Positions 9,522 to 18,740 of a stretch of DNA of 64,000 bases are shown here, piece by piece. The notes beneath the pieces are model-generated. The model made no database searches and was not told where the DNA came from. It saw only the letters and a program-made list of their open reading frames with translations. Made by a program: the position numbers and the translations under genes. The stretch spans positions 5,647 to 69,646 of the forward strand of contig CAZAFH010000023.1 in NCBI GenBank assembly GCA_964484265.1, in the 5' to 3' direction. The stretch is from SIAQ01 sp964484265 (GTDB lineage: Bacteria; Planctomycetota; Planctomycetia; Gemmatales; Gemmataceae). Each line of letters opens with the position of its first letter. The stretch's first letter is position 1.

Positions 9522-9542
9522 GCCTTCTTTCTCCTCTGGAAA

Positions 9543-9785
9543 TCAGCAGCGCTCGGCAATGAACGCTTCACCTGCCCTGACAACGATCGGTTCATCCAGT
9601 TCCACCCAGCCGCCGTCGCTGACGGTCGCATGGGCGAGTAGGCCCAAGCGCTGTTCGGTGACCGGGTCGAATTTGAATACGGAAATCACTCGGCCTGGCT
9701 CGACGCCTTCGAGATGAAAACGGGAAACAATACGGTCGTCCGCGAATTTGAAAGTGAACCAGGGATCGCGATAGAGGGGAATCAT
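9543..9785 (-). CDS. Small conserved hypothetical protein (80 aa)
   Basis: The ATG at 9785 is taken as the start because the upstream part of the frame (to 9872) is translated from the dispersed palindrome of family H and is not expected to be protein. The product (MIPLYRDPWFTFKFADDR...) is a compact mixed beta protein with no signal peptide or membrane segment. It ends in EAFIAERC. It has the look of a small beta-sandwich or cupin-like domain, but no family was recognised. It lies 21 bases from the TauE/SafE start on the same strand and may be the first gene of that operon. Confidence 0.6.
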   Translation of the reverse strand: MIPLYRDPWFTFKFADDRIVSRFHLEGVEPGRVISVFKFDPVTEQRLGLLAHATVSDGGWVELDEPIVVRAGEAFIAERC

Positions 9786-9813
9786 TTTTACTGCAAAGGC
9801 ATCAGGAACGGAG

Positions 9814-9870
9814 ACACAGACATACTTGTCTCGGCAATATACCTGCACAGACAAGAATGTCTGTGCCACC
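9814..9870. repeat. Inverted repeat, family H copy 1
   Basis: The word CACAGACAAGAATGTCTGTG at 9846-9865 is a palindrome of its own, and a degenerate inverse lies at 9814-9831. The same words form the repeat at 27830-27890. Confidence 0.65.
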
Positions 9871-9900
9871 AAAGCCTGATTTAATGTTGCGTGCGGGCCG

Positions 9901-10326
9901 CTACCCCTGCCCGCGCACTTTGCACAGGGTGACGCAGTTGCCGACGTCGTTGAACTGAACCCAGCTCATGTAATTGCGCATGAGAAAGACGCCGCGGCCG
10001 CCGGGGCGTTCGAGGTTCTTCGGTTCCAGCGGATCGGGAATCGCGTCGGCGTCGAAGCCCTTGCCTTCGTCGCGGATCTCAATCATGAAATGGCGTGCGT
10101 TGGCCTGAAAGCGAATATACACAGACTTTGTGATGTCTTGGCGGTTGCCGTGCTTGATCGCATTGACGATTGCTTCTTCGAGCGAAAGGCGGATTCCAAA
10201 CGCCTCTTTTTCGGTGAAGCCGTGCTGGCGAATTTCCGCAATGAGATCGCGCAACAGGTTGGACATCTCGGCAAGCGTACTCAGGGTAACATGCTGCCAG
10301 CTGGAGAGTGCCGGATTAGCTGTCAT
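9901..10326 (-). CDS. RsbW-type ATP-binding anti-sigma regulatory kinase
   Basis: The protein has 141 residues and is a stand-alone GHKL/HATPase_c_2 domain. The N-box is LSLEEAIVNAIKHGN, the G1 box is IRDEGKGFD, and the G2 region is ERPGGRGVFLMRNYM. Proteins of this size act as anti-sigma factors or as serine kinases on STAS-domain anti-anti-sigma proteins in partner-switching cascades. No STAS or PP2C partner lies in the window. It follows the receptor-like Ser/Thr kinase gene on the same strand (107 bases between), which suggests, but does not prove, a shared signalling role. Confidence 0.88.
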   Translation of the reverse strand: MTANPALSSWQHVTLSTLAEMSNLLRDLIAEIRQHGFTEKEAFGIRLSLEEAIVNAIKHGNRQDITKSVYIRFQANARHFMIEIRDEGKGFDADAIPDPLEPKNLERPGGRGVFLMRNYMSWVQFNDVGNCVTLCKVRGQG

Positions 10327-10433
10327 GGAGTGGACCTGAAGATTGAGCCGGATGGGGACGGCTTAGGATGCATTGAAACTATTATTGCAAGGAAAATGAA
10401 AACGCCAACCCCAGAATTGACTGGCGCATGGCG

Positions 10434-13400
10434 TTACGGAGATGCTCCGAGCAATCGCGTGATGATCGGCGTCGGGACGCCGAAGTTGGCGATCGACTCA
10501 GATTGAACGAACCAATCGGGCGTGGATTCCCAGATCGTTTTTACGAGTTCGTCGCTGAGTTTAGGGAAGGTCAGTGTTCCAGCGGTCATGGACGGTTCGT
10601 AGATCGTTCGCCATTCGCTGACACTGTTCGGGTCAAAGTTGGCGAAATAGTTTTTGTCGCCTCGCCATTTGAGCAGCTTTTCGAGATTGATGGTCCGCTC
10701 GGTAGCGAGCAGAACGATCGGTTGTTGCTCGGAGGCGATGGATACGAGAAGACAGTTGTCCGCGTCCACCTGGCTTTCGCTCAACCCCTTGCCGGCCGAT
10801 TTGGATCGCATCGCAAACAACGATTCGGTCACGAACACCGAGGTCTTGCTCATCTTCCAGCGCACGCCCTCGTCCATTGGCATCTGTTTATTGGCCGATT
10901 CGATATCCAGAAGCGAACCATCGAGCGCGATGAGCGAGTTCTTCACATCCACCTGCAAGCGTCGGCAGCCGCGCAGCAGGACCAGATCACCGCGGCCTCG
11001 CACCAGGCACTCGTCGAAACTCACACGTGCTGAGGCTGTGGTTGGCGTGCCTCCCTTGACCATTTTGTCGAGATCAATGAACGTGACAACGTTCAATTTC
11101 ACGTCAGACGTGGTGCGAAGATTGAAGACGCAATTCGTAAATCGACAGATGGCAGTCTCGCCAAGGTGGACGAATGACTGCGACTCAAACCCCTCGACGG
11201 ATGGATCGAGCGATACCTCCATGCCGACGACGCGCAGCGAACCGTCTTGCACCTTGAACATTGCAGTGTCTTTATCCTTGACGCCTTTTTTCAGAACCAA
11301 CAACGGCCTGTGGCCTTCATAGGGCATCAACGTCACGGAGATTTTCGATTCGAGAGTGATCGGCCAAACTTTGACTTCGCGATTTTCGCCTTCCTTTATA
11401 AAGATGACGTCGCCATCCGTCGCGGCGGCGAGCGCCTGGTTGAGAGTGCTCGAATAGCCAGGCGTGTCGGGATCGACAATCTTGAGCTTGGCGGGATCAT
11501 TCGCCATCACGACGGGCGGTGCCGCGTTGGGAATTTGTTGCCCCGTCCACGCGCTCTTCACGCCGAGGTCGGCGTATTCGGGTTTGAGTTGAAACGCGAG
11601 GATGTCGGACCGGCCAAGCGGATTCTGCTCCTGCCAGGGCCCCGCGTTTTTCTTCAGGTTCCGCGAACCAATGTCGAAACCGAGGTTGCCCTTGGCGAGA
11701 TGGCGAGCAAACTCCTCGGGTTCACGGACCAGGTTGACCATGTTGAGTTCGACATACGCCATCAGGTCGTGGTAGATATTTTGCTGTCCTTCGAATTTGA
11801 ACTGCGCTTCGCTGTCAACGAAAATAAGACCAGGTTGGGGCAATCCGCCCAGACCGATGGCGTCGGTCGCGCGCGAAAAAACCGACTTTTGCACAACAAG
11901 TTTCGCCGACGCGTCTTTCTCGAATCGAAACACCGGACCATTCGTCACCAGGCCGGAACAATTTCGCAGCGTCACGAGCGTTCTCGCCTTGGCGGCATCG
12001 CCTCGAATGTAGACGAATGCTCCACAGGATTTGAACGCGCACTGTTCGAAGATCAACTGGGCAGGCCCGCTGACGGCGACTGCAACCTGACCGCCGTCCT
12101 GGTTTGCCGAGTAATCAAAGAGGCAGGATTTGAAAACCACCTCCGGAGCCGCGTTCTTCCCCGCGTCGACATGGACGGATGCCATGGGCATCTGCCTGGA
12201 GATTGGCGGAACCGATTGGGTGAAGACGCATTCCTCGAAACGCACGAGTTTGGGCGATCGAATGGCAATCGCCGACAGAATTTGGCCAAGGTTCAGCGAC
12301 TCTTCCGCGTCGAGTTCAAACCTCAGGCGTTTGAAGACAATCTGGTCGCCAGACTCTATCGTCAGGCCGTCCCTGGAATTCATGACAGCGGCCTGGAGCC
12401 GAAGCACATTTTTGGCGTTGTCTTTGGCCTCGATGTCCAGGCGGTGTTTGCCTGCGTGAATCGTCACATTCCCGAGGTCAATAGCTGGTCCACCATCGAG
12501 CGAAACATCGACGCTGCGTAGCCCCTTGTCAGCCAGGGCGGCAACGAATTCCGCTGTCGTCTTTACGACGCTGGGTTTTAGCTCGGGCGTGAGAACCGCC
12601 GACTTGACGTTGTTCTTTGGAACATCGGGATTCAACGCCGTTGCCTTGGATCCGGAATCCTTGGTTAAATCCGGCGAAGGATGAATATCGGGCTGCGGGG
12701 CGAGCGACAAAATAAGCGTCACCACGACAAGCGACGCGATCGCCATGCCGATAAGCAGCATCGGCCGAGCGACGGGCGGCTGAACCAGCGGCGTATCGAC
12801 GAACATCGCGCCTTCGGGCAGGTCATCGCCGACACCGACCTTTCGCGCGATCTGAATCAGGTGCTGCACCAGGTGAATGGGACGCTGATAGCGCCTGTCG
12901 GGGTTCTTGTCCATCATCTTGCCGAGGATCATCACGATCTCATCGGGGATGTTCGGATCGACCATCCGCGGATCGAGAGGCGAAATGTGTTGATGATGGT
13001 GCAGCTTCTTCGCAGGCGTGCCCTCCGGCACAGGCGGCAGGCCGGTGAGCATGTGATAAAAGGTGCAGCCCAGCGAATAGATATCGCTGCGCGCGTCGGC
13101 GTCGCGCGGTTCGAGCGCTTGCTCGGGCGAAATATAGTCGAAGGTTCCAAGCGTCATGCCCGACTGCGTCAGGTCGCGCTCGCCATGGCGCTCCATGTTT
13201 CTAGCCAACCCCATATCGACGAGCTTGGCTCTGCCGTCCGGGGTGATGATAATGTTCGATGGTTTCACGTCGCGGTGGACGACGCCGCGCGAGGCCGCGT
13301 GCTCCAGTCCGGTCGCGATTTGGAGAATATAGCGCACGGACTCTGCCACCGGAATTCGGCCGCGTTTTTCGAGCATCGCCCGCAGGTTGACGCCTTCGAC

Positions 13401-13874
13401 GAATTCAAAAGCGATGAAATGCAGCCCCTGATCTTCACCACAGAAGAAGACGCGCGCGATGTTCTCGTGATCCAGCTTGGCGGCGGCTTTCGCTTCCTGA
13501 TGGAAACGCTGAACGTTCTCGATTTCGCCGGACGTTTCGGGAGGCAAAATTTTCAGGGCCACGATGCGGTCAAGCTGGGTATCGCGTGCGCGGATCACCG
13601 CGGCCATTCCGCCGACACCAATCGGATCGATCAACTCGAAATGTGCGAGCTTGCGCCCGCGAATGGCCGCGACGATGGATTCGGGCGAGCTTTGTTTGCG
13701 GATGATATCGCTGGCTTTGTTGCCGCTCTGTGGCGGACCGGAAAGAGGCGACGACTTGGAGATCACCGTCGGCGATTCGTCCGTTTGCGGCGCGCCAGAC
13801 GGCACGACCACGACTCCCTCGTCGGGAATGCGCCGATGTGCGGATTCGGAGGTTCGCGTTGCTGTGCTGGACAT
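10434..13874 (-). CDS. Receptor-like Ser/Thr protein kinase with large outer domain
   Basis: The start at 13874 is preferred because GGGGAA lies 5 bases before the ATG; the frame runs 22 codons further up. It gives 1146 residues. Kinase domain, ~78-345: glycine loop GVGGM, Lys108 in VALKIL, catalytic HRDVKPSN at 200, metal-binding DMG (not DFG) at 220-222, and ISPEQAL after the activation loop. One transmembrane helix follows at ~371-392. The remaining ~750 residues would lie outside the membrane. They are rich in short strands and repeated RFEECVF/IFEQCAF-like segments, as in right-handed parallel beta-helices. The design is that of a planctomycete sensor kinase with an unknown ligand. The N-terminal 75 residues are Ser/Thr/Pro-rich and disordered-looking. 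Confidence 0.9.
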   Translation of the reverse strand: MSSTATRTSESAHRRIPDEGVVVVPSGAPQTDESPTVISKSSPLSGPPQSGNKASDIIRKQSSPESIVAAIRGRKLAHFELIDPIGVGGMAAVIRARDTQLDRIVALKILPPETSGEIENVQRFHQEAKAAAKLDHENIARVFFCGEDQGLHFIAFEFVEGVNLRAMLEKRGRIPVAESVRYILQIATGLEHAASRGVVHRDVKPSNIIITPDGRAKLVDMGLARNMERHGERDLTQSGMTLGTFDYISPEQALEPRDADARSDIYSLGCTFYHMLTGLPPVPEGTPAKKLHHHQHISPLDPRMVDPNIPDEIVMILGKMMDKNPDRRYQRPIHLVQHLIQIARKVGVGDDLPEGAMFVDTPLVQPPVARPMLLIGMAIASLVVVTLILSLAPQPDIHPSPDLTKDSGSKATALNPDVPKNNVKSAVLTPELKPSVVKTTAEFVAALADKGLRSVDVSLDGGPAIDLGNVTIHAGKHRLDIEAKDNAKNVLRLQAAVMNSRDGLTIESGDQIVFKRLRFELDAEESLNLGQILSAIAIRSPKLVRFEECVFTQSVPPISRQMPMASVHVDAGKNAAPEVVFKSCLFDYSANQDGGQVAVAVSGPAQLIFEQCAFKSCGAFVYIRGDAAKARTLVTLRNCSGLVTNGPVFRFEKDASAKLVVQKSVFSRATDAIGLGGLPQPGLIFVDSEAQFKFEGQQNIYHDLMAYVELNMVNLVREPEEFARHLAKGNLGFDIGSRNLKKNAGPWQEQNPLGRSDILAFQLKPEYADLGVKSAWTGQQIPNAAPPVVMANDPAKLKIVDPDTPGYSSTLNQALAAATDGDVIFIKEGENREVKVWPITLESKISVTLMPYEGHRPLLVLKKGVKDKDTAMFKVQDGSLRVVGMEVSLDPSVEGFESQSFVHLGETAICRFTNCVFNLRTTSDVKLNVVTFIDLDKMVKGGTPTTASARVSFDECLVRGRGDLVLLRGCRRLQVDVKNSLIALDGSLLDIESANKQMPMDEGVRWKMSKTSVFVTESLFAMRSKSAGKGLSESQVDADNCLLVSIASEQQPIVLLATERTINLEKLLKWRGDKNYFANFDPNSVSEWRTIYEPSMTAGTLTFPKLSDELVKTIWESTPDWFVQSESIANFGVPTPIITRLLGASP

Positions 13875-14048
13875 GCGTTCCCCAAGACTCGACAGTTTCC
13901 TAACGATTCGGGCGAACATTTTCGAACTGAGAGCCACCAAGCCTTACTTTTCGCCAGGCTGTCGGGGTAGCGTCGATGTCAGAGATCTCTTCCCATTTCA
14001 GATATGATCGCAGTAGGGAAGAGAAACTAACACCAAACTTTAAACCAG

Positions 14049-14124
14049 TATAATCTTAAACACGGGCGGATGTCAATCGGTTTCGGAAAAATAGACAAAA
14101 GAGGGAGAACCATGCCCTCTTTTT
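14049..14124 (+). promoter_or_regulatory. Possible promoter -10 and leader hairpin before the PAP2-like gene
   Basis: A perfect TATAAT is at 14049-14054 without a clear -35. About 45 bases on, arms AAAAGAGGG (14097-14105) and CCCTCTTTT (14115-14123) pair perfectly around a 9-base loop and end in T residues, like an intrinsic terminator. A hairpin between a promoter and its gene would fit attenuation. Chance remains possible because the region is AT-rich. Confidence 0.3.
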
Positions 14125-14212
14125 GCGCACCGCCGCAAACGGCAAAGGCATATTGAGAAGTAATTTCTCGAGCGTTAAAAAACACGCAGAATCCGCACCT
14201 GGAGAGTGCTAC

Positions 14213-14779
14213 TTGGACAGTATCGAACAGCTGGATTGGGGAACCTATTCGTTCTTCGACTTCCTCGCGAAGAAAAACCCCGAGCTTCCCCGCTACCTCC
14301 ACGTCGAATGGGCGAATGTGGCCGGCGGGTACATCGCCGTCTCCGTCATCGCCGCGGTTGCGTTGGCGTTGTTCCTCTGTCGGCACCGGCGACGGGATGC
14401 GATCTGCGCCATGTTGGCATTCGCCGCCGGGTGCGGTTCGATCGAACTAGCACATTGGCTCGTGCCCCGATCGCGTCCCGAGGATGCACGCAACGCTTTC
14501 CGTGATATTGAGATGCTTGGCAGCTACCCATGCGCCAGTGTATTGCTGTTTACGCTTGCAGTGACGATTCTGGGCTTTGCACTTTGGGAGGTATTGAAGC
14601 CAATCTGGGCCAAGGCGCTCTACGTCGTCGTGGCTGCGCTTCTCGTCGTCTGGGTTTGCATGGCACAATTCTTTCTATCGCTGCATTTTCTCACCGACAT
14701 CCTGGGCGGACTCGCCGGCGCGGGACTCTTTGGCTTCGGGGCTTTCCGGTTTTTCGAACCGGATCGAAGTCCAAAATAA
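14213..14779 (+). CDS. PAP2-like membrane protein with degenerate active site
   Basis: No ATG fits; TTG at 14213 is chosen because GGAGAG lies 6 bases upstream, giving 188 residues (another TTG exists at 14123). There are five or so hydrophobic helices. The three phosphatase motifs of the PAP2 superfamily can be placed: VPRSRPEDA for KX6RP, GSYPCAS for PSGH, and SLHFLTDILGG for SRX5HX3D. The first lacks the Lys, the second has Ser where the catalytic His should be, and the third keeps His158 and Asp162 but not the Arg. It may therefore be inactive or changed in function. The family normally removes phosphate from lipids. It is divergent from the kinase gene. Confidence 0.65.
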   Translation: MDSIEQLDWGTYSFFDFLAKKNPELPRYLHVEWANVAGGYIAVSVIAAVALALFLCRHRRRDAICAMLAFAAGCGSIELAHWLVPRSRPEDARNAFRDIEMLGSYPCASVLLFTLAVTILGFALWEVLKPIWAKALYVVVAALLVVWVCMAQFFLSLHFLTDILGGLAGAGLFGFGAFRFFEPDRSPK

Positions 14780-14884
14780 AACGGACCGCGAAAAGCCTTG
14801 TTTTGCGCAGATTCCTGTTGCATCTTCGCGTGCGGGCCGCACAATGAATAAGGATCGATCGCCGACACCTTCGGACTTCCTGCC

Positions 14885-16522
14885 ATGAACCGTGCCACAT
14901 TGTTAATCACTCCATTAATGCTCCTCGCTTTCTCACCTGTGAGTTTTGCACAAGCAGAGCCGAAAAAAGCGACGGTGAAGGAACCCGCAAATGCCGATGC
15001 CGGCAAGGATCCGAAATCGACGGCGAAAGACGACGGCAAACTCGCACACACCAAGCTGCTGCCCGCGAAGCTTGTTCCGAACCTCTGTGCGGTGAAGTAT
15101 GCCGTGAGCACTTCGTCGCCGCAATGCCAGGCGTTTGTGGATCAAGGGCTTGGTTATTACTACAGCTACGTTTGGATGGAAGCCGCTCGCTCGTTTGAAA
15201 CCGCTACGCAGCATGATCCCACCTGTGCCTTCGCCTGGTGGGGCCTGAGCAAGGCCTGCGAGAAATGGGGCAAGGCTGCCTATGCGCCGCCATTGAAGAA
15301 GGCCCAAGAATTGATGGCCGACGCCAACGAGCGCGAGCAACGGCTCATCAAAGCACGCCTTCAGGAGAAAGGGCTGATCGAGAGTGTGAAGATCGAGGAT
15401 CGCCGCACGGAAGCCATAAAAACTCTGGACGAATTATTGACGCTTCACGACGACGACGAAGAGGGCTGGTTCGCCCGCGCTCAGGTCGCGCAAGGGCCGA
15501 ACTCCGCAGTGCCGTTCTATAAGGCGCTGCTGCGCGTCAATCCGCTCCACGCCGGCGCGCATCACGAGCTTGTGCATCACTACGAAAATATTCGTAGGCC
15601 CGCGCTGGGCTGGCAGCACGCGGAAAAGTACATCGAATCGTCGCCGGGCATTCCGCATGCATTTCACATGCAAGCGCATCTCGGCATGCGCATCGGCAAA
15701 TGGACGAAAACGACCGATTGGTCTTCCCACGCCATCGACCTTCAGGAAGCCTATCACAAGCAAATGAAAGTGCAGCCCAACGAAGATTGGCAATTCGCGC
15801 ATCACCTCGAAACGCTCATGCAGTCGCTGCTTCACGATGGCCGATACAAGGAAGCCAACGCCATCCGCAAGAAATGCGAGGGCTACAAGTTCACCCAGCG
15901 CGTGCACTGGTTCCGCCTCGCGCTTGCCGAGCGGAACTGGACCGAGGCATTATCCCAGGCCAACCAGTATGGCAAAGATCGCGTAATGATCAGCTACCTG
16001 CGAGCACTGGTATTCCTCAACAAAGGCGAACCGGAACGCGCTCTGCCCGAAATCAACGTGCTGCGTGAATCGTTCCTGTCTAACCGGGGCAACAAGGACC
16101 TCGAACTGCGCATCTTTCTCACGCAGGGCCTCTACCAATGCTCCACCGGCGGCGGCGATGCCGGCGTCAAGCTCCTTGCGAAAACCGTCGAACGCACCAA
16201 GGACGATTACGGCAAACATGCCTGGGGCCATGGCGCCTACCACATGGAATATTGGGGTATCGGCGCGCTGAAGGCCAATCGCCTAGACCAGGCCGAGGAG
16301 GCATTCCTCGAAGCCCTCGCCCACGACGCCGGCTCGGTCAAGGCGGCTCTCGGCATGCACATCGTCTGCGAACGCCAGGGCCGAACCGAGGAGGCGAATC
16401 GCTTTGCCGAGTTGGCGCAGCGCTGCTGGCGCAAGGCCGACCCGGGCCTCATCCAGGCGGAACTCGAGCACATGCGATCGTTCGGCGGTACCGTTCCCAC
16501 GTCGGTCGGGGTGAAGCGGTGA
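14885..16522 (+). CDS. Exported TPR-repeat protein
   Basis: The protein has 545 residues with a signal peptide (MNRATLLITPLMLLAFSPVSFA), then a Lys/Ala-rich linker. After that come helical repeats typical of tetratricopeptide proteins: AFVDQGLGYYYSYVWMEAAR, FETATQHDPTCAFAWWGLSK, ALLRVNPLHAGAHHELVHHY and DQAEEAFLEALAHD. The opening QGLGYYYSY with heme-protein-like DPTCAFAWWG spacing matches a family of periplasmic TPR proteins whose role is not known. No catalytic motif was found. It is presumably a protein-binding scaffold in the periplasm. The next gene on the strand, 71 bases on, encodes another exported protein, so the two may form an operon. Confidence 0.82.
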   Translation: MNRATLLITPLMLLAFSPVSFAQAEPKKATVKEPANADAGKDPKSTAKDDGKLAHTKLLPAKLVPNLCAVKYAVSTSSPQCQAFVDQGLGYYYSYVWMEAARSFETATQHDPTCAFAWWGLSKACEKWGKAAYAPPLKKAQELMADANEREQRLIKARLQEKGLIESVKIEDRRTEAIKTLDELLTLHDDDEEGWFARAQVAQGPNSAVPFYKALLRVNPLHAGAHHELVHHYENIRRPALGWQHAEKYIESSPGIPHAFHMQAHLGMRIGKWTKTTDWSSHAIDLQEAYHKQMKVQPNEDWQFAHHLETLMQSLLHDGRYKEANAIRKKCEGYKFTQRVHWFRLALAERNWTEALSQANQYGKDRVMISYLRALVFLNKGEPERALPEINVLRESFLSNRGNKDLELRIFLTQGLYQCSTGGGDAGVKLLAKTVERTKDDYGKHAWGHGAYHMEYWGIGALKANRLDQAEEAFLEALAHDAGSVKAALGMHIVCERQGRTEEANRFAELAQRCWRKADPGLIQAELEHMRSFGGTVPTSVGVKR

Positions 16523-16593
16523 TTTTAGAATCCTCGTTTAGCACTCGCTTGACGCCATGCAGGCGCTGAACGAGCAATCCAAGAGAAGAAAGC

Positions 16594-17151
16594 ATGCGGT
16601 ACGTAACCTTACCTATATCGTTCCTCGCCTTAGTAATCTCGTCCCCCGCCGCCGACCCGTGCAAATCGGGCCTGCAGCCAAATCAACGGCCTGGGCCCTA
16701 CTCGGCTCTCGTGTGTGTCGGCAAGGAACGGGGTGTGCAGCAATGCTACATCTGCGAGGCTGCCAATAAGCCAATCATCATCGTCTTCGCGCGTGACTTG
16801 ACCGAACCGCTTGGCAAGCTCGTCAAGAAACTCGACGGCGCCGTCAAGGCGAACAAGGCCGCCGAACTGAAATCGTGGGTCACGTTCCTTGCCGACGATC
16901 AAACCAAGATGGACCCGCAAGTCGTGAAATGGGCGAGCAAACACGCCATCAGCAATGTCCCTCTTGCTGTGTTCGAGGACACCGTTGGCCCACCGACGTA
17001 CCTGCTCGCCAAGGAAGCCGAAGTGACGGTGCTGTTGTCCGTGAAGCAAAAGGTTGTCGCGAACTTCGCCTTCCGCGCGGGTGAACTCAACGATGCCGCG
17101 ATTGATACGATCATGAAGGCCGTGCCGAAGATTCTGACCGCGAAAAAATAG
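16594..17151 (+). CDS. Exported CxxC protein, thioredoxin-like candidate
   Basis: The 185-residue product begins with a signal peptide (MRYVTLPISFLALVISSPA). The mature part has Cys residues near the start and a QQCYICEAANKPIIIVFAR segment at about residues 49-67. That CxxC, followed by a hydrophobic strand, resembles a thioredoxin-fold active-site region. A later NVPLAVFED would fit the cis-Pro loop. The family is conserved among planctomycetes but has no tested function; a redox role outside the cytoplasm is an inference. It lies 71 bases after the TPR gene on the same strand. Confidence 0.65.
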   Translation: MRYVTLPISFLALVISSPAADPCKSGLQPNQRPGPYSALVCVGKERGVQQCYICEAANKPIIIVFARDLTEPLGKLVKKLDGAVKANKAAELKSWVTFLADDQTKMDPQVVKWASKHAISNVPLAVFEDTVGPPTYLLAKEAEVTVLLSVKQKVVANFAFRAGELNDAAIDTIMKAVPKILTAKK

Positions 17152-17264
17152 CGTTTGATTTATTCGATGCCACGAGAATCAAAGAAATCACAAATGCCTA
17201 TTTGAGTATTTGATTTTTGGATTTGTTTGGGATTTGCGATTTCGATTTTGTGATTTTTACGATC

Positions 17265-18737
17265 ATGTCAACCAAAAAAATCCTCGCATTTGACCTCGGC
17301 GCCGAAAGCGGCCGCGCTTTGATCGGCTCGTTTGATGGCGAACGGCTTGGCCTCGAGGTCGTCCATCGTTTCCCGACCGGCGGCGTTGCCACGCTCGACA
17401 CGCTGCACTGGGACGTGCTCGGGCTTTGGCGTGAAATTCTCTCCGGTCTGCGCAAAGCGGAGGCCGAGCACGGTCGCCTGGAATCGGTCGGCGTCGATAC
17501 CTGGGGCGTCGATTTCGCGCTGCTCGGCAAGCATGGCACGCTCCTGGGCAACCCGCGCCACTATCGCGATCCGCACACCGAATCGATCATGGACGCCGCG
17601 TTTGCGAAGGTGCCGCGCGAGGAGATCTTCCGCCAAACCGGCATCCAATTCATGCGCTTCAATTCGCTGTATCAGATCCTCGCGCTGATGCGTGATCGCT
17701 CGCCGTTGCTCGACATGGCCGAGACGCTGCTGTTTATCCCGGACCTCTTCCATTACTGGATGACCGGCATCAAGGTCAACGAATACACCGATGCCTCGAC
17801 GAGCCAAATGATCCATCCCGGCGAACGCACCTGGGCCCGCGAACTCGTGCGAGCGTTCGGCATCCCGGAGAAAATCCTCGGCACGCTGGTGCAACCGGGC
17901 ACCGTGCTCGGGCCATTGCGTCCGAGCGTGGCGACGGGTGCGGGTGTGTCGTCAATACCGGTGATCGCCCCGGCGACGCACGACACCGCCGCGGCCGTCG
18001 CCGCTGTGCCTGCGGTGGGAGAATCGTGGGCGTACATCAGTTCGGGCACATGGTCGCTGATGGGCGTCGAGACGAAGACGCCAAAGACCGACGAGAACAC
18101 GCTACGCGTCAACTTCACCAACGAAGGCGGCGTCGGCGGCACGATCCGCTTGCTGAAAAACATCATGGGCCTTTGGCTCGTGCAGGAATGCCGGCGTGCC
18201 TGGGAACGGGCTGGCGTGACCTACGACTATGCCGCCCTGATGAAGATGGCCGAGTCGGCGACGCCGTTCGCGAGCATCGTCAATCCGGATGATACGTCGT
18301 TCATGCTGCCTGACGACATGCCGCGTGCGATCGGCGATTTCTGCAACAAGACAGGCCAACCCGTGCCGAGCGAGCCAGGCGATGTCGTGCGTTGTGCGCT
18401 CGAAAGTCTTGCCTTGCGTTATCGCTGGGTGCTTGAACGGCTCGAAGAACTGGTAGGCAAACGGCTCGACACGATCCACATCGTCGGCGGCGGTTGCCAA
18501 AACACGCTGCTATGCCAACTCACCGCCGATGCCTGCAACCGCCAGGTCGTCGCCGGCCCCGTCGAAGCCACCGCGATCGGCAACGTGCTCGTGCAGGCGA
18601 TCGGCCTGGGCCTCTTGAGTTCGCTCGCGGAAGGCCGCGCGGTTGTGCGCCGTTCGTTCGAGGTGGTGACGTATGAGCCGCGCGAACCGGAACGGTGGAC
18701 GGAGCCGTATCGGCGGTTTTTGGGGATGATTGGGTAA
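17265..18737 (+). CDS. rhaB: Rhamnulokinase
   Basis: The protein has 490 residues from the ATG at 17265, which opens directly with the FGGY-kinase phosphate-1 loop (MSTKKILAFDLGAESGR). The Ser-Gly-Arg after GAE is typical of rhamnulokinases. Further family motifs are GVDTWGVDFALL, RDPHTESIMD, HDTAAAVAAVP, SSGTWSLMGVE and the C-terminal IVGGGCQNTLLCQLTAD. The enzyme phosphorylates L-rhamnulose to L-rhamnulose 1-phosphate in the cytoplasm. The isomerase and aldolase of the pathway are not next to it. Length is normal. A low-GC orphan gene starts 3 bases after its stop. Confidence 0.93.
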   Translation: MSTKKILAFDLGAESGRALIGSFDGERLGLEVVHRFPTGGVATLDTLHWDVLGLWREILSGLRKAEAEHGRLESVGVDTWGVDFALLGKHGTLLGNPRHYRDPHTESIMDAAFAKVPREEIFRQTGIQFMRFNSLYQILALMRDRSPLLDMAETLLFIPDLFHYWMTGIKVNEYTDASTSQMIHPGERTWARELVRAFGIPEKILGTLVQPGTVLGPLRPSVATGAGVSSIPVIAPATHDTAAAVAAVPAVGESWAYISSGTWSLMGVETKTPKTDENTLRVNFTNEGGVGGTIRLLKNIMGLWLVQECRRAWERAGVTYDYAALMKMAESATPFASIVNPDDTSFMLPDDMPRAIGDFCNKTGQPVPSEPGDVVRCALESLALRYRWVLERLEELVGKRLDTIHIVGGGCQNTLLCQLTADACNRQVVAGPVEATAIGNVLVQAIGLGLLSSLAEGRAVVRRSFEVVTYEPREPERWTEPYRRFLGMIG

Positions 18738-18740
18738 ATC

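Noticed and set aside
9786..9872. N-terminal extension MVAQTFLSVQ of the 80-residue protein
   Set aside because: It is translated from the dispersed family H palindrome; a similar peptide appears at 27831 without any gene.
11247..13970. Long plus-strand reading frames opposite the kinase gene
   Set aside because: They mirror the GC-rich codons of the clear minus-strand kinase and have no recognisable domain or ribosome site.
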